From positions 1 through 52,754 of the forward strand of contig NZ_JOKH01000007.1 in NCBI RefSeq assembly GCF_000722635.1: a DNA stretch of 52,754 bases. Direction: 5' to 3'. Positions 29,426 to 38,492 of the stretch are shown here, one piece after another. Source of the stretch: Endozoicomonas numazuensis (GTDB taxonomy: Bacteria > Pseudomonadota > Gammaproteobacteria > Pseudomonadales > Endozoicomonadaceae). The notes under the pieces are model-generated. The model did not search any database. It was not told the origin of the DNA and saw only the letters and a list, made by a program, of their open reading frames with translations. The number at the start of each line of letters is the position of its first letter. Position 1 is the stretch's first letter. A program made the translations under genes and the position numbers.

Positions 29426-29440
29426 TACCGATAATCGGTA
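29426..29440. promoter_or_regulatory. 15-bp perfect palindrome between divergent pilus loci A and B
   Basis: TACCGATAATCGGTA is a perfect inverted repeat around a central A, lying in the 340-base gap between the two divergent fimT genes (29317-29656). Its position suggests an operator or regulator site shared by both loci. No confident -35/-10 pair was found, and no known operator was matched. The rest of the gap holds nothing I can name. Confidence 0.35.
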
Positions 29441-29656
29441 ACTGATCCAGATGAGCTGCGGTGAGCACCTATATTTTTGTGACGATCCTCAAGCTTTTAC
29501 CCCTTCAAATAAAGCTGTTTTTGCCACTAGTCGGTTCAAGTGATCTTGCTATCAGGCTCTCTGGTCATGCTTTTCAGGTTTGGTAGGAACTACAGCTAAG
29601 GTGCAGTAAGAAGTTGGGAAACCTTCTTCTTCATGCTCTGGTGCAGGGAACTGATT

Positions 29657-30196
29657 ATGGTGTTCGGACCCGGTCAAAAGCGGATGAGTAGAGCAGGGAT
29701 GACACTTCCTGAAATGCTGATCACACTGTCTGTTTTTGCAATTCTTATCGCTATTGCCGCTCCCTCTATGAAAGATATGTTGGCCGATCGCCGTGTTGCT
29801 GCCAATACCCAGACTCTTTTTGGCAGTATGTTGTTGGCTCGCAGTGAAGCCATTAAACGACAAAGCCCTGTTTCGATCTGTAAGTCCAGTAATGGGTCAG
29901 GGTGTGATAACTCACTGACTAACTGGAACACGGGCTGGCTGGTGTTCGAAGATGAAGACGCCGACGGAATTCTGGAAGCGGGTGATCAGTTGATCAGGGT
30001 TTTTGATGATGCTGACTCCCTTGTTTCGGTGCAGTGGAACAATGGCAATACATTAGGTTTTAACCATCATGGGCAGGCTCGACAGGCAGGATCTTTTACT
30101 TTGTGTGAAGCTAACTCAAATGGTTTTGAAATCAGACAAATTGTTCTGAGTATGACTGGGAGAGCAAGAGTGTCTGAATCGGGAACATGCAACTGA
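29657..30196 (+). CDS. fimT: Locus B: FimT/GspH-type minor pilin
   Basis: This protein has 179 residues from the ATG at 29657, preceded by AGGGAA at six bases; an in-frame ATG at 29633 lacks one. The prepilin site is MSRAG|MTLPEMLITLSVFAILIAIAAPS, with methionine rather than phenylalanine at +1 and Pro at +4, and Glu5 kept. The GspH body is RRVAANTQTLFGSMLLARSEAIKR, VSICKSSNGSGC, NWNTGWLVFEDEDADG and the end GRARVSESGTC. It opens locus B. Confidence 0.9.
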   Translation: MVFGPGQKRMSRAGMTLPEMLITLSVFAILIAIAAPSMKDMLADRRVAANTQTLFGSMLLARSEAIKRQSPVSICKSSNGSGCDNSLTNWNTGWLVFEDEDADGILEAGDQLIRVFDDADSLVSVQWNNGNTLGFNHHGQARQAGSFTLCEANSNGFEIRQIVLSMTGRARVSESGTCN

Positions 30197-30224
30197 TCAA
30201 ACGGTGATAACTAGTGAGGTGCGT

Positions 30225-30734
30225 ATGAAAGGAAGTACACGCAACCTGAATAGAACGGTTTACCAGAGAGGTATTGGCCTGATTGAGGTTATGGTAGCTC
30301 TGATGGTGATTTCTGTCGGTGTACTGGGTATGGCGGGTCTGCAAACCAAAAGTCTTCAGCATAATCAGTTTGCTTACCTTCGCTCTCAGGCCGTGATTAT
30401 TGTCAATGACATGATGGACCGGATTCGAGCGAATAGAACCGTAGCGGCCAGTGGTAGTCATTATATTGTTACTGAGTCAGAGCATGTCGCCGCTGGTTGT
30501 ACCACCAATGATTTTATCAATAGCTGTGAATCAGCCTCCTGCAGCGAGTCTCAATTAGCTACGTATGATCTTCAGCAATGGAAATTCCAGATGGCCTGTC
30601 AGTTGCCTGATGCAACAGGCTCAATTGCTATAGAAAATACTGCCTCAGGCCGTGTTTATGTCATCACTTTGAAGTTCAACGACTCCCATAGTGCCGAAGC
30701 AGCACGAGAAGTTGTGCTGAGGAGTGCATTATGA
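30225..30734 (+). CDS. pilV: Locus B: PilV-type minor pilin
   Basis: This protein has 169 residues from the ATG at 30225, which has GAGGTG just upstream; an ATG at 30204 has no such site. The cleavage site is QRG|IGLIEVMVALMVISVGVLGMAGLQ. It has the PilV hallmark SQAVIIVNDMMDRIRANR and paired cysteines (GCTTND, CESASC) before ATYDLQQWKFQMAC. Its stop overlaps the pilW ATG. Confidence 0.9.
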   Translation: MKGSTRNLNRTVYQRGIGLIEVMVALMVISVGVLGMAGLQTKSLQHNQFAYLRSQAVIIVNDMMDRIRANRTVAASGSHYIVTESEHVAAGCTTNDFINSCESASCSESQLATYDLQQWKFQMACQLPDATGSIAIENTASGRVYVITLKFNDSHSAEAAREVVLRSAL

Positions 30735-31786
30735 TTAGACAGTTAGTGAAACAAGCTGGCTTGTCTCTGGTGGAGATGATGGTCGCGATGCTACTGGGGC
30801 TCATTCTCATTGCGGGCATTGGACACCTTTTCCTCAGTGCCAATCGTACCTATATGTTGCAGGATGAACTTTCCAGAATACAGGAAAATGCTCGCTTTGC
30901 TATTGATCTCATTGCTCGGGATATTCGAATGGCAGGCTCAACGGGATGTCCTTTCAGTGCAGAACTTGCCAATGCAATATTCACAGGTACTAATGATCGA
31001 ACTTGGATGGCTCATTTTGATAAGGGTATTTTAGGTATTCCATTGGCGAATAACTCTCACATCGATAGCAGTGCTATTTCAGAGAGTATTGTCATTCATC
31101 GGGTTGATCAGGAAAACGCTTTAACGGTCACCAGTCATAATACCGGGACGGCCAGAATGACGCTCTCCGTTCCCCATGGTTTTACTCAGGGCGATCTTCT
31201 GGCAGCGGTTCGCTCAGACTGTCAGGGGGTTTCTGTATTCAAGGCAGGAGCCAACACTTCTGGTTCAACGGTCTCTCACGAATCAGCATCCAGCGGTTCA
31301 TTATATAACTGCACCAGCCAGCTCGGTGGCACCTATAACTGTTTGACGTCTGCTGGTGACGCCAAGGTTGAGAATCATACTGGTTCAAACGTATATCCTC
31401 TGTCGTCTGTTGCCTACTACCTTCGAGAAAGTAATGGTGTGCCCAATTTGTATCGAAGGTTTTCCGGTGAAACTTCATCTGGAGCCATTAATTTTGCAGA
31501 AGCTCTTCTCGAAGGTGTAGAAGGTTTAAACCTGCGTTATGGCTATGACAGTGATGCAGATGGTATTGCTAATCAGTATCGCACTGCCAGTGATATTGGT
31601 TTGTTCAGCATGGACTGGAGAAACGTCACCAGTGTCAGAATGGAAATACTGGTAAGAAGTTTTCAGGAAGTGACAGACACCCCTCAATCTTATTTCTTTG
31701 CCGGAAATCGAATAACGCCAAACGACAACTATTTACGCAGAACCTTTGTTTTAACTATGGAGTTGCGGAATCGGATTCCGCAGTGA
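30731..31786 (+). CDS. pilW: Locus B: PilW-type minor pilin
   Basis: This 351-residue protein has the cleavage site QAG|LSLVEMMVAMLLGLILIAGIGHLF. Its PilW signature is DELSRIQENARFAIDLIARDIRMAGSTGC. The body has Ser/Thr-rich loops with paired cysteines. It overlaps pilV by four bases and precedes pilX by ten. Confidence 0.92.
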   Translation: MIRQLVKQAGLSLVEMMVAMLLGLILIAGIGHLFLSANRTYMLQDELSRIQENARFAIDLIARDIRMAGSTGCPFSAELANAIFTGTNDRTWMAHFDKGILGIPLANNSHIDSSAISESIVIHRVDQENALTVTSHNTGTARMTLSVPHGFTQGDLLAAVRSDCQGVSVFKAGANTSGSTVSHESASSGSLYNCTSQLGGTYNCLTSAGDAKVENHTGSNVYPLSSVAYYLRESNGVPNLYRRFSGETSSGAINFAEALLEGVEGLNLRYGYDSDADGIANQYRTASDIGLFSMDWRNVTSVRMEILVRSFQEVTDTPQSYFFAGNRITPNDNYLRRTFVLTMELRNRIPQ

Positions 31787-31796
31787 GGGTAGTAGT

Positions 31797-32357
31797 ATGA
31801 GGAGCCCGATGAAGTATCAACCGGGAAGTGTTCTGCTGGTCAGTCTGGTACTGCTATTGATTTTAACCGTAGCGGGTATTACTTCAATCAGAATGACCAG
31901 TCTGGAAGAAAAGATGACCGGTAATTTCCGAAATGAACAGTTGGCTTTTCATTCCGCTGAAGTAGGTGTGCTGGAAGCTGAAAGTTATGTCGAGAATACA
32001 GTTTTTTCTCTCTCAAATTTTGATTCTGGTTGCAGCAATGGACTGTGTTTTAGTGGCTCTAACAGCATTGATGTAGGAACGTGTGAAAACGGCACGGCTA
32101 AGCCCTGGGAAGATGAGTCTGTCTGGACAACCTCTACTAAACATAGAACCACGGTCATCAATCTGGCGGGTATTTCTGCTCAAGCCAAATACATTGTTGA
32201 GTTCAGGTGTTATTTACCCAAGGAAAGTGATGGGCCTATTCCAGATCCAGCCAGTTTTACGGATTGGGCTCAGTTTTATCGAATTACTGTTTTGGCTACC
32301 GGGGGCTCAACTGATGCCCGGGTGATGCTTCAGACGACGTACAAGAAGAATGACTAG
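31797..32357 (+). CDS. pilX: Locus B: PilX-type minor pilin
   Basis: This 186-residue protein has the leader MRSPMKYQPG, then SVLLVSLVLLLILTVAGITSIRMTSLEEKMTGNFRNEQLAFHSAEVGVLEAE, the PilX pattern without Glu5. The TAG stop codon is built from the TA target and the first base of the inverted-repeat element at 32357, so the native C-terminus may have been altered. pilY1-B follows after the element. Confidence 0.9.
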   Translation: MRSPMKYQPGSVLLVSLVLLLILTVAGITSIRMTSLEEKMTGNFRNEQLAFHSAEVGVLEAESYVENTVFSLSNFDSGCSNGLCFSGSNSIDVGTCENGTAKPWEDESVWTTSTKHRTTVINLAGISAQAKYIVEFRCYLPKESDGPIPDPASFTDWAQFYRITVLATGGSTDARVMLQTTYKKND

Positions 32358-32466
32358 GAGCCTGACCGAGAATAGTGGTCGAGAATAGTGGTCGAGAATA
32401 AAATTCAGTAGAACGAGGCCATTTTTCTGGATTTTAGGCCGACCGGCCTATTCGCGGTCAGGCTTC
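32357..32466 (+). repeat. MITE-like inverted-repeat element, copy 2 (110 bp) inside pilus locus B
   Basis: The left end GGAGCCTGACCGAGAATAG and the right end (complement GAAGCCTGACCGCGAATAG) differ at two positions. The inside shares AAAATTCAGTAGAACGAG and TCTGGATTTTAGGCCG with copy 3. A short internal duplication (GTGGTCGAGAATA twice) is present near the left end. It sits between pilX and pilY1, where it could form a hairpin in the transcript. Confidence 0.75.
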
Positions 32467-32499
32467 TGGCTGAGCATAAAAGGTGCAAGGAGTGCAGTC

Positions 32500-35400
32500 A
32501 TGAAGATAAAGCAAATGCTGATCAATAGCCTGTCAATATGGATAGTCTGGGCATCTTTTGCATCAGCCAATCCTTCATCGAATCTCTATTCTTCTGTTCC
32601 GCCTTTGTTAAGCCGCAGCTCAGAACCCTTGGTGATGTTGGTTATGTCCGTTGATCATGAACTGTTTAAAAAGGCTTATCCGGATTACTCGGATCTGGAT
32701 GGTAATGGTCAGTTGGATGTGACTTATAAAGACAGTTTTGAGTACCTGGGGTACTTTGACAGCCAGTGGTGCTATTCCTACAGCTCCTCCAATGGTCGTT
32801 ATTCACCTGTGGTGCAGGCAACAGGTGTGAATAGTCATTATTGTGATACGTCTGGTGCTGAATGGAGTGGTAACTTTCTGAATTGGGCGACCATGAGTCG
32901 AATGGATATTCTGAGAAAAGTATTATTTGGCGGTAAACGCTCTTCAGATACATCCTCTCTGACCGTTTTGGAAAGAGCCTATTTGCCCAGGGATATTCAT
33001 GCTTTTGTCAAAGTATACAGTGGCAGCGACTTATCCAGCCTGACACCCTACAGTGGCTCAGTGAGTCTCTGTAATCTGGCCACCAGCGAAAATGGTGACC
33101 CAAAAGTTCGTGTAGCTTCTGGCCAGTGGCCTCGATGGGCTTCAACTGAAGTTATTCAGTGCCAATGGGGAACATCTAACAGTCCTTCCAGCAGTTATCA
33201 GTTAACAGAAAATACGGTCAGGGTTGAGTCCTGTGTTGCTGGAAAGGATGCCACTACATCGGATCGGTGCAGACAATATTCCAGCGGTAATTCAAAGCCT
33301 GTAGGCATACTGCAGCGTTATGGTGAAGACGGCAGTATTCGTTTTGGTTTGATCAGTGGCAGCTACGACAAGAACATCTCGGGTGGTTTACTGCGGAGAA
33401 ATATTTCCAAAATTGGCGGTAACTCGTCGTCTGCAGATGATGAGCTGAATGTCTCTACGGGTATTTTTAACAGTTCTGTTAATGGCATTATTCAGCATAT
33501 CAACAGCTTCAGAATGGCCAAGTACAGTTACAGTGAGAACAAATATACGGATTGCGACACTTACGGTATTTCTATTGATACTTTTAAAGCCGGGCGTTCA
33601 ACCTATTCCAATCGACATTGCAGTAATTGGGGGAATCCACTGGCTGAAATGTATCTTGAAGCGTTGAGATACTTCGCAGGGCAGTCATCTCCTTCCAGTG
33701 ATTTTAATACCACTGCGGATACTCAATTCGTCTCAGGTCTTTCTACTGAGTCCTGGATTTCACCTGTCACCTCTGCCAATGCTTGTGCCAACTGTTCTAT
33801 TATCCTGCTGTCCAGTGGGTTGAACTCATTTGATTCTGATGAACTGGCCAGTAGTGCTGATTTGCCCGGTTTGTCTGGTACTTCCAGCGTAAACAGCAAA
33901 ACAGATGAAGTAGGCGAGCTGGAGTATAACAATAGTTTTGCAGGGAATTACCTGGTAGGTGGTACTGGATCAACACGACAATGTACTGCCAAATATCTCA
34001 ATGGTCTGTCCGAAGCTAAGGGGCTTTGTCCAGAGCTGCCTCAGCTTGAGGGAAGTTATCAAGTTTCTGGATTAGCGTTCTACGGTAATCAGACGGATAT
34101 GAACGCCACTCTCGACGGCGTACAAAAAGTGAAAACCTATTCAATTCAGCTGGCGGAGAGTATGCCCAGCTTTACCTTGAATGCGGGTGGTAAAAGTGTC
34201 ACGTTCCAGCCGGTTTGTCATACCAGTTCTAACTTTGGATCAGAAACCAATTTCTCTGGCAGTGGTAGTGATTGTACCTTGACCGACGTAGTGGTCGAAA
34301 ATGTCGTTCTGAATTCTGAAGGGGAGGTAGTAGAAGGTAGCTTGTTGTTTACCTGGGAGGACTCACTCTGGGGAAATGACTTTGATTATGATGCGTCCTC
34401 AAGAATTAAGTTTTGTGTGGGAGCACAGTGCACAGCGACTTCAGATTCAGCCTTGAGTATCAGCAGCTTTGGCAGTGATCAGGTAAGAATGGCTGTTCAG
34501 GTGGACGGTGTTTATGCCGGGTTAAACCTCAGGTTCAGCTATACCATGACGGGGACATTCGACGATGGGTTGAAAAATGATTTTGTCTATAAAGGACAGA
34601 GTCAGTATGAGGTCAATAATTTTACGGCCAGTGGTAACTCTGCTGGTCTCCTTGAAAAGCCTCTCTGGTTTGCTGCTAAATACGGTGGCTTTGTTGATCT
34701 CGATGGCGATGGAACCCCCAAGTACGATGACAATGGTGATGGTGTATCGGATGATGACAGAGAATGGGACAGTCGAAATAATACGACGGGTTCTATTGGT
34801 TCTGATGGCTTACCTGACAACTACTATTTTGCACGTAATCCCAGTCAGCTAGAAGCTCAATTAGGACAGGTTCTTCAGGATATTGCCAGCAGGGTTTCTT
34901 CCGCTACCAATGCAGCCCTCTTCTCTAATAGTCAGACCGGTACAGGTGTGCTCTATCAGGCATTATTTCAGCCCACTATGGAGTACAACGGTAAGACTAT
35001 CTCCTGGGGAGGAATGCTTCACGCTCTCTTTGTCGATAGCAGAGGGTTACTCCGGGAAGACAGTAATGGTAATAACAGACTGGATGATTATTCTTCAGAC
35101 AAAGTCGTGAAATTGATTTTTGATCCTAATTCCAACCAGACACTTCTCCAGCGATACGCTACTTCTGATTCAGGAATCACCCTGACACCTGATGGAGCTT
35201 TACAGTCCCTGAATCAACTGGATGCAATTTGGGATGCAAGGGATCAGTTGTCCAACCTGACTAACCTTACCAGTCAACGTACTTTTAGTGCCCTGGCTTC
35301 GGGAGGGCGTCATATTCTGACCTGGCTCGATGAAGATAATGACGGTGTTGTTGATTTAGGTGAAACGCTGCCACTGACGTCTGATACATTCAGTGGTAAT

Positions 35401-37269
35401 GAAGGCTATCTCGGAGTGACAGCTTCTGAAGTCACAAATGTTATTAATTATGTTCGTGGTGAGGAAATTTCTGGAACCCGGCCAAGAACTATTGATTACG
35501 ATGAAGACGGAGATAATGATGTCTGGCGTCTTGGTGATATTGTTCATTCAACCCCACAACTGGTTTCCTCTCCAGGCAGCCGGTTTGATGCGCTCTATTC
35601 TGACTCCACTTACACCACTTTCTATAACCAGTACAAAAACCGACGCCATGTTCTTTATGTTGGGGCTAACGATGGAATGATCCATGCCTTTAATGGTGGA
35701 TTCTGGGACGAAAGCAATTATGGCTACAACACCACAGGTGATAATAATGAAGTCAGTCACCCTTTAGGGGCAGAGCTTTGGGCCTATACACCTATGAATT
35801 TGCTGCCCCATCTGCAGTGGCTGAGAGAGCCGGATTATCCTCATGTGTATTATATGGATGCTGAGCCCATAACGTTTGAAGCCAACATTTTCGACAGTAA
35901 TGACAGTGACTATCCGGGAGGTTGGGGAACCATTATGGTGATGGGCATGCGTCTGGGTGGAGGAAATTATGATGTGACTGTGGGGGGTAATACCAAAACA
36001 ATGCGCTCTGCTTATGTTGTGCTGGATATTACCAACCCTGAGGAGCCTCCAAAACTTCTGGCGGAAGTGACCCATCCGGAGCTGGGCTTTACGGCCTCTC
36101 GTCCGGCACTTGTAAAGCGGCGTGTGGCGGCCAGAAATGCTCAGGGGGAAGACGACTGGAGTCAAACGCCTACGACTAATGAATGGTACCTGGTACTGGG
36201 TTCGGGTCCTATAGGAACAGGAGAATCCGGAACTCGTACTGCCCTGGATGATGGATCAAGTAACCAGAATCTGAAGCTCTTCGTTTATGATCTGAAAAAC
36301 CGATCATTTGTCTCTGGAATGGCTCCTTTGGATTCAGGTATCTCACAGGCTTATGGGGGCAGTATTACTGCCGTAGACTGGGATCGGGATTATAAAGATG
36401 ATGCTGTTTATCTGGGATCGATTGAAACGGGTGCTTCTACTCTTGATGGCAAGCTACTGAGATTGAGGCTGCAGGATGATTTGAGCAGCTCAACACTGAC
36501 TACGCTTCTTGATACCCAAAAGCCGGTTTCAGCTGCTCCCATTGCTTTGTCGGATAAAAATCATCACTGGTTGTATGTAGGGAGTGGAAGGCTGCTAACT
36601 TATGATGATAACCGCACCTCTCAAATACAGTCTTTTTATGGATTTAAGGAACCACAGAACAGCAGTGGTAATTTGACTTACGGTTCTGTTCTTTTATCCA
36701 GTCTGGTCAATACCACGGATGTTCAGGTTTATACCAATGGCTCCATCAATAAGAAAACCAGCAATGGTGATGTTGCCTTTACTGTGGATTCCTCAACCGT
36801 CAGCAGTTTCACGGGACTTCAGTCAGTCATTACGGGTAAAAGTGGCTGGATGCTTGATTTGAAGAGTGATGGTGTTATCCCTGCGGGTCGGGCGATTACT
36901 TCTGCCTCCCGATTGTTTTCATTGATTCTGTTTACCGAATACACGCCATCTGCAGACAGCTGCCGAGTGGATGGCTCCAGCGCCTTGATGGGGCTGAATT
37001 ACCAAACGGGTACCGCGACACCCGATCCTATTCTTGGTGAGCAGGATCTGGGCGAGCAGGTTAGTTACGACCTTTCTATTAGCAGGATCAATCTGGGTTT
37101 GGGGTATGCTTCATCGCCTGTTATTCATCAGGGAACCGGAGGCAATCGTACCGCCGTTACCCAGGGGGCAGGAGGCAGTATCAGCAGCCACGAATTAAAT
37201 TATCGTTTTCAGACGTCAGGAAGAATGTCATGGCGACAGATCTTTGGCATTCCCTGGGGAAGCCATTAA
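32500..37269 (+). CDS. pilY1: Locus B: PilY1-like pilus-tip protein, large second-class form
   Basis: This 1589-residue protein has an AAGGAG ribosome binding site nine bases before the ATG. A signal peptide (about 1-23, ending ASA) is followed by the N-terminus typical of one PilY1 class: PLVMLVMSVDHELFKKAYPDYSDLDGNGQLD, the FEYLGYFD strand, cysteines, and WSGNFLNWATMSRMD. The centre has a calcium-loop array DLDGDG...DDNGDGVSDDD (about residues 733-755). The C-terminal propeller has DEDNDGVVDLGE, DYDEDGDNDVWRLGDIVHSTP, YVGANDGMIHAFNGGFW and VMGMRLGGGNYDV. It lies directly downstream of the inverted-repeat element and is not followed by its own pilE. The broken PilY1 at 43130 belongs to the same class. 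Confidence 0.9.
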   Translation: MKIKQMLINSLSIWIVWASFASANPSSNLYSSVPPLLSRSSEPLVMLVMSVDHELFKKAYPDYSDLDGNGQLDVTYKDSFEYLGYFDSQWCYSYSSSNGRYSPVVQATGVNSHYCDTSGAEWSGNFLNWATMSRMDILRKVLFGGKRSSDTSSLTVLERAYLPRDIHAFVKVYSGSDLSSLTPYSGSVSLCNLATSENGDPKVRVASGQWPRWASTEVIQCQWGTSNSPSSSYQLTENTVRVESCVAGKDATTSDRCRQYSSGNSKPVGILQRYGEDGSIRFGLISGSYDKNISGGLLRRNISKIGGNSSSADDELNVSTGIFNSSVNGIIQHINSFRMAKYSYSENKYTDCDTYGISIDTFKAGRSTYSNRHCSNWGNPLAEMYLEALRYFAGQSSPSSDFNTTADTQFVSGLSTESWISPVTSANACANCSIILLSSGLNSFDSDELASSADLPGLSGTSSVNSKTDEVGELEYNNSFAGNYLVGGTGSTRQCTAKYLNGLSEAKGLCPELPQLEGSYQVSGLAFYGNQTDMNATLDGVQKVKTYSIQLAESMPSFTLNAGGKSVTFQPVCHTSSNFGSETNFSGSGSDCTLTDVVVENVVLNSEGEVVEGSLLFTWEDSLWGNDFDYDASSRIKFCVGAQCTATSDSALSISSFGSDQVRMAVQVDGVYAGLNLRFSYTMTGTFDDGLKNDFVYKGQSQYEVNNFTASGNSAGLLEKPLWFAAKYGGFVDLDGDGTPKYDDNGDGVSDDDREWDSRNNTTGSIGSDGLPDNYYFARNPSQLEAQLGQVLQDIASRVSSATNAALFSNSQTGTGVLYQALFQPTMEYNGKTISWGGMLHALFVDSRGLLREDSNGNNRLDDYSSDKVVKLIFDPNSNQTLLQRYATSDSGITLTPDGALQSLNQLDAIWDARDQLSNLTNLTSQRTFSALASGGRHILTWLDEDNDGVVDLGETLPLTSDTFSGNEGYLGVTASEVTNVINYVRGEEISGTRPRTIDYDEDGDNDVWRLGDIVHSTPQLVSSPGSRFDALYSDSTYTTFYNQYKNRRHVLYVGANDGMIHAFNGGFWDESNYGYNTTGDNNEVSHPLGAELWAYTPMNLLPHLQWLREPDYPHVYYMDAEPITFEANIFDSNDSDYPGGWGTIMVMGMRLGGGNYDVTVGGNTKTMRSAYVVLDITNPEEPPKLLAEVTHPELGFTASRPALVKRRVAARNAQGEDDWSQTPTTNEWYLVLGSGPIGTGESGTRTALDDGSSNQNLKLFVYDLKNRSFVSGMAPLDSGISQAYGGSITAVDWDRDYKDDAVYLGSIETGASTLDGKLLRLRLQDDLSSSTLTTLLDTQKPVSAAPIALSDKNHHWLYVGSGRLLTYDDNRTSQIQSFYGFKEPQNSSGNLTYGSVLLSSLVNTTDVQVYTNGSINKKTSNGDVAFTVDSSTVSSFTGLQSVITGKSGWMLDLKSDGVIPAGRAITSASRLFSLILFTEYTPSADSCRVDGSSALMGLNYQTGTATPDPILGEQDLGEQVSYDLSISRINLGLGYASSPVIHQGTGGNRTAVTQGAGGSISSHELNYRFQTSGRMSWRQIFGIPWGSH

Positions 37270-37365
37270 TTGTCTGATCCTCGTCAATTCTTTGAAGATA
37301 TCACTATAGGCAGCATCCGCTTCACGCCCGGATTAGCCGCCCGTCACTCGTTAAACCCCCGGTAA
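37270..37365 (+). pseudogene. Possible short remnant resembling a MaoC-dehydratase N-terminus
   Basis: Immediately after the pilY1-B stop there are 31 open codons in the same frame, including RQFFEDITIGSIRFTPG. The Phe-Glu-Asp-x-x-x-Gly pattern resembles the start of MaoC-type hydratases. It has no ribosome binding site and ends after 32 codons. It may equally be chance. The rest of 37366-37413 holds the upstream region of locus C. Confidence 0.2.
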
Positions 37366-37413
37366 TAAGTCTGTTCCTAAAGTTGAAGTGTTATTCTGTG
37401 CAGGAAGCAGGTC

Positions 37414-37956
37414 GTGTCCAGACGTAGCTTTGCAATGATCAGGCCCAAAAGCATGAAAGGGCTGACCTTAATCGAGATTATGATCACTATTCTTCTGGTG
37501 GGTATCATCGGTTCCATGACTGTTTCCATGGATTCTGTTGTGCAGTCCTTTCGAATGGATTTTTACAATCAACGGGTCTTCAGTAGTCTGGTTCTGGCTC
37601 GAAGTGAGGCAATAAAGAGAGGGGTTAATGTCAGTGTCTGTCGCAGTCAAAACGGGATAAGTTGCGACACCTCTGACAGCAACTGGAAAGCCGGCTGGCT
37701 GGTTTTTGTGAACCCCAACAATAACAATGTGGTTGATCCGGGTGAAGACATTATCAGGGTTTACGGAGTGATTGATCGGGAAGTCACAATCAATCTGGAC
37801 GCTGGGAATACAGTAACCTTTATTCCCAGAGGCAGCCCATCGGTGATTCGTACTATCAGGTTATGTCCCACGGACGGGGTAGGCACCCCAATAAGAACTG
37901 TTTCTATGACAGCCACTGGTCAGATTCGAAAAACCTCTTCCACAGGGGATTGCTGA
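37414..37956 (+). CDS. fimT: Locus C: FimT/GspH-type minor pilin
   Basis: This 180-residue protein starts at GTG with CAGGAAGCAGG upstream. The prepilin site is MKG|LTLIEIMITILLVGIIGSMTVSM. The GspH body is YNQRVFSSLVLARSEAIKR, VSVCRSQNGISC, NWKAGWLVF and the end GQIRKTSSTGDC. It opens locus C. Its TGA shares one base with the next ATG. Confidence 0.9.
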   Translation: MSRRSFAMIRPKSMKGLTLIEIMITILLVGIIGSMTVSMDSVVQSFRMDFYNQRVFSSLVLARSEAIKRGVNVSVCRSQNGISCDTSDSNWKAGWLVFVNPNNNNVVDPGEDIIRVYGVIDREVTINLDAGNTVTFIPRGSPSVIRTIRLCPTDGVGTPIRTVSMTATGQIRKTSSTGDC

Positions 37957-38492
37957 TGAATTGTCTAAAAAGAGCTCCCGGCAAAGAGTTGCATCATAAC
38001 GAAGCTGGATTTGGTCTGATTGAAGTTCTGGTCAGTGTGCTGATCTTTCTGGTAGGGATACTGGGAATGGCCGGCATGCAGGCTCAGGCAGTAAGGGCCA
38101 CCCAGGACAGCCTGCAGCGATCTCAGGCTACCTGGCTGGCGAACGAAATGTCTGAGCGTATCAAGGTGAACGTTTCGGGGTTGGAGTCGGGTATCTATCA
38201 AAGTACTGCCCAGACCGCCAGTAACAACATTTCATCGTATTGTGCGGGTGCTGTCCCCAGGCAATGTATTGCCAGTGCCTGTAATGCCGATGAAATGGCA
38301 GCCTTTGATGTTCATGATCTTATGTGTCGCAACGCCAGAGTATCTGATCAACAGATGACCATCAGTTGTTCAGCGACCCCCTGTAATTCTGGTGAAACTG
38401 TGTCGATAACACTTCTATGGGAAGCTAGAGGAGGCATTGGTAGCCTGTCTCTGGCTCAAAAGTCACTGACTTTGACGTATCGACGGCAATGA
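37956..38492 (+). CDS. pilV: Locus C: PilV-type minor pilin
   Basis: This protein has 178 residues from the ATG at 37956, which overlaps the fimT stop; the frame extends 31 codons upstream without pilin features. The cleavage site is EAG|FGLIEVLVSVLIFLVGILGMAGMQ. The PilV hallmark is SQATWLANEMSERIKVN, and paired cysteines precede FDVHDLMC. It overlaps pilW downstream by four bases. Confidence 0.9.
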   Translation: MNCLKRAPGKELHHNEAGFGLIEVLVSVLIFLVGILGMAGMQAQAVRATQDSLQRSQATWLANEMSERIKVNVSGLESGIYQSTAQTASNNISSYCAGAVPRQCIASACNADEMAAFDVHDLMCRNARVSDQQMTISCSATPCNSGETVSITLLWEARGGIGSLSLAQKSLTLTYRRQ

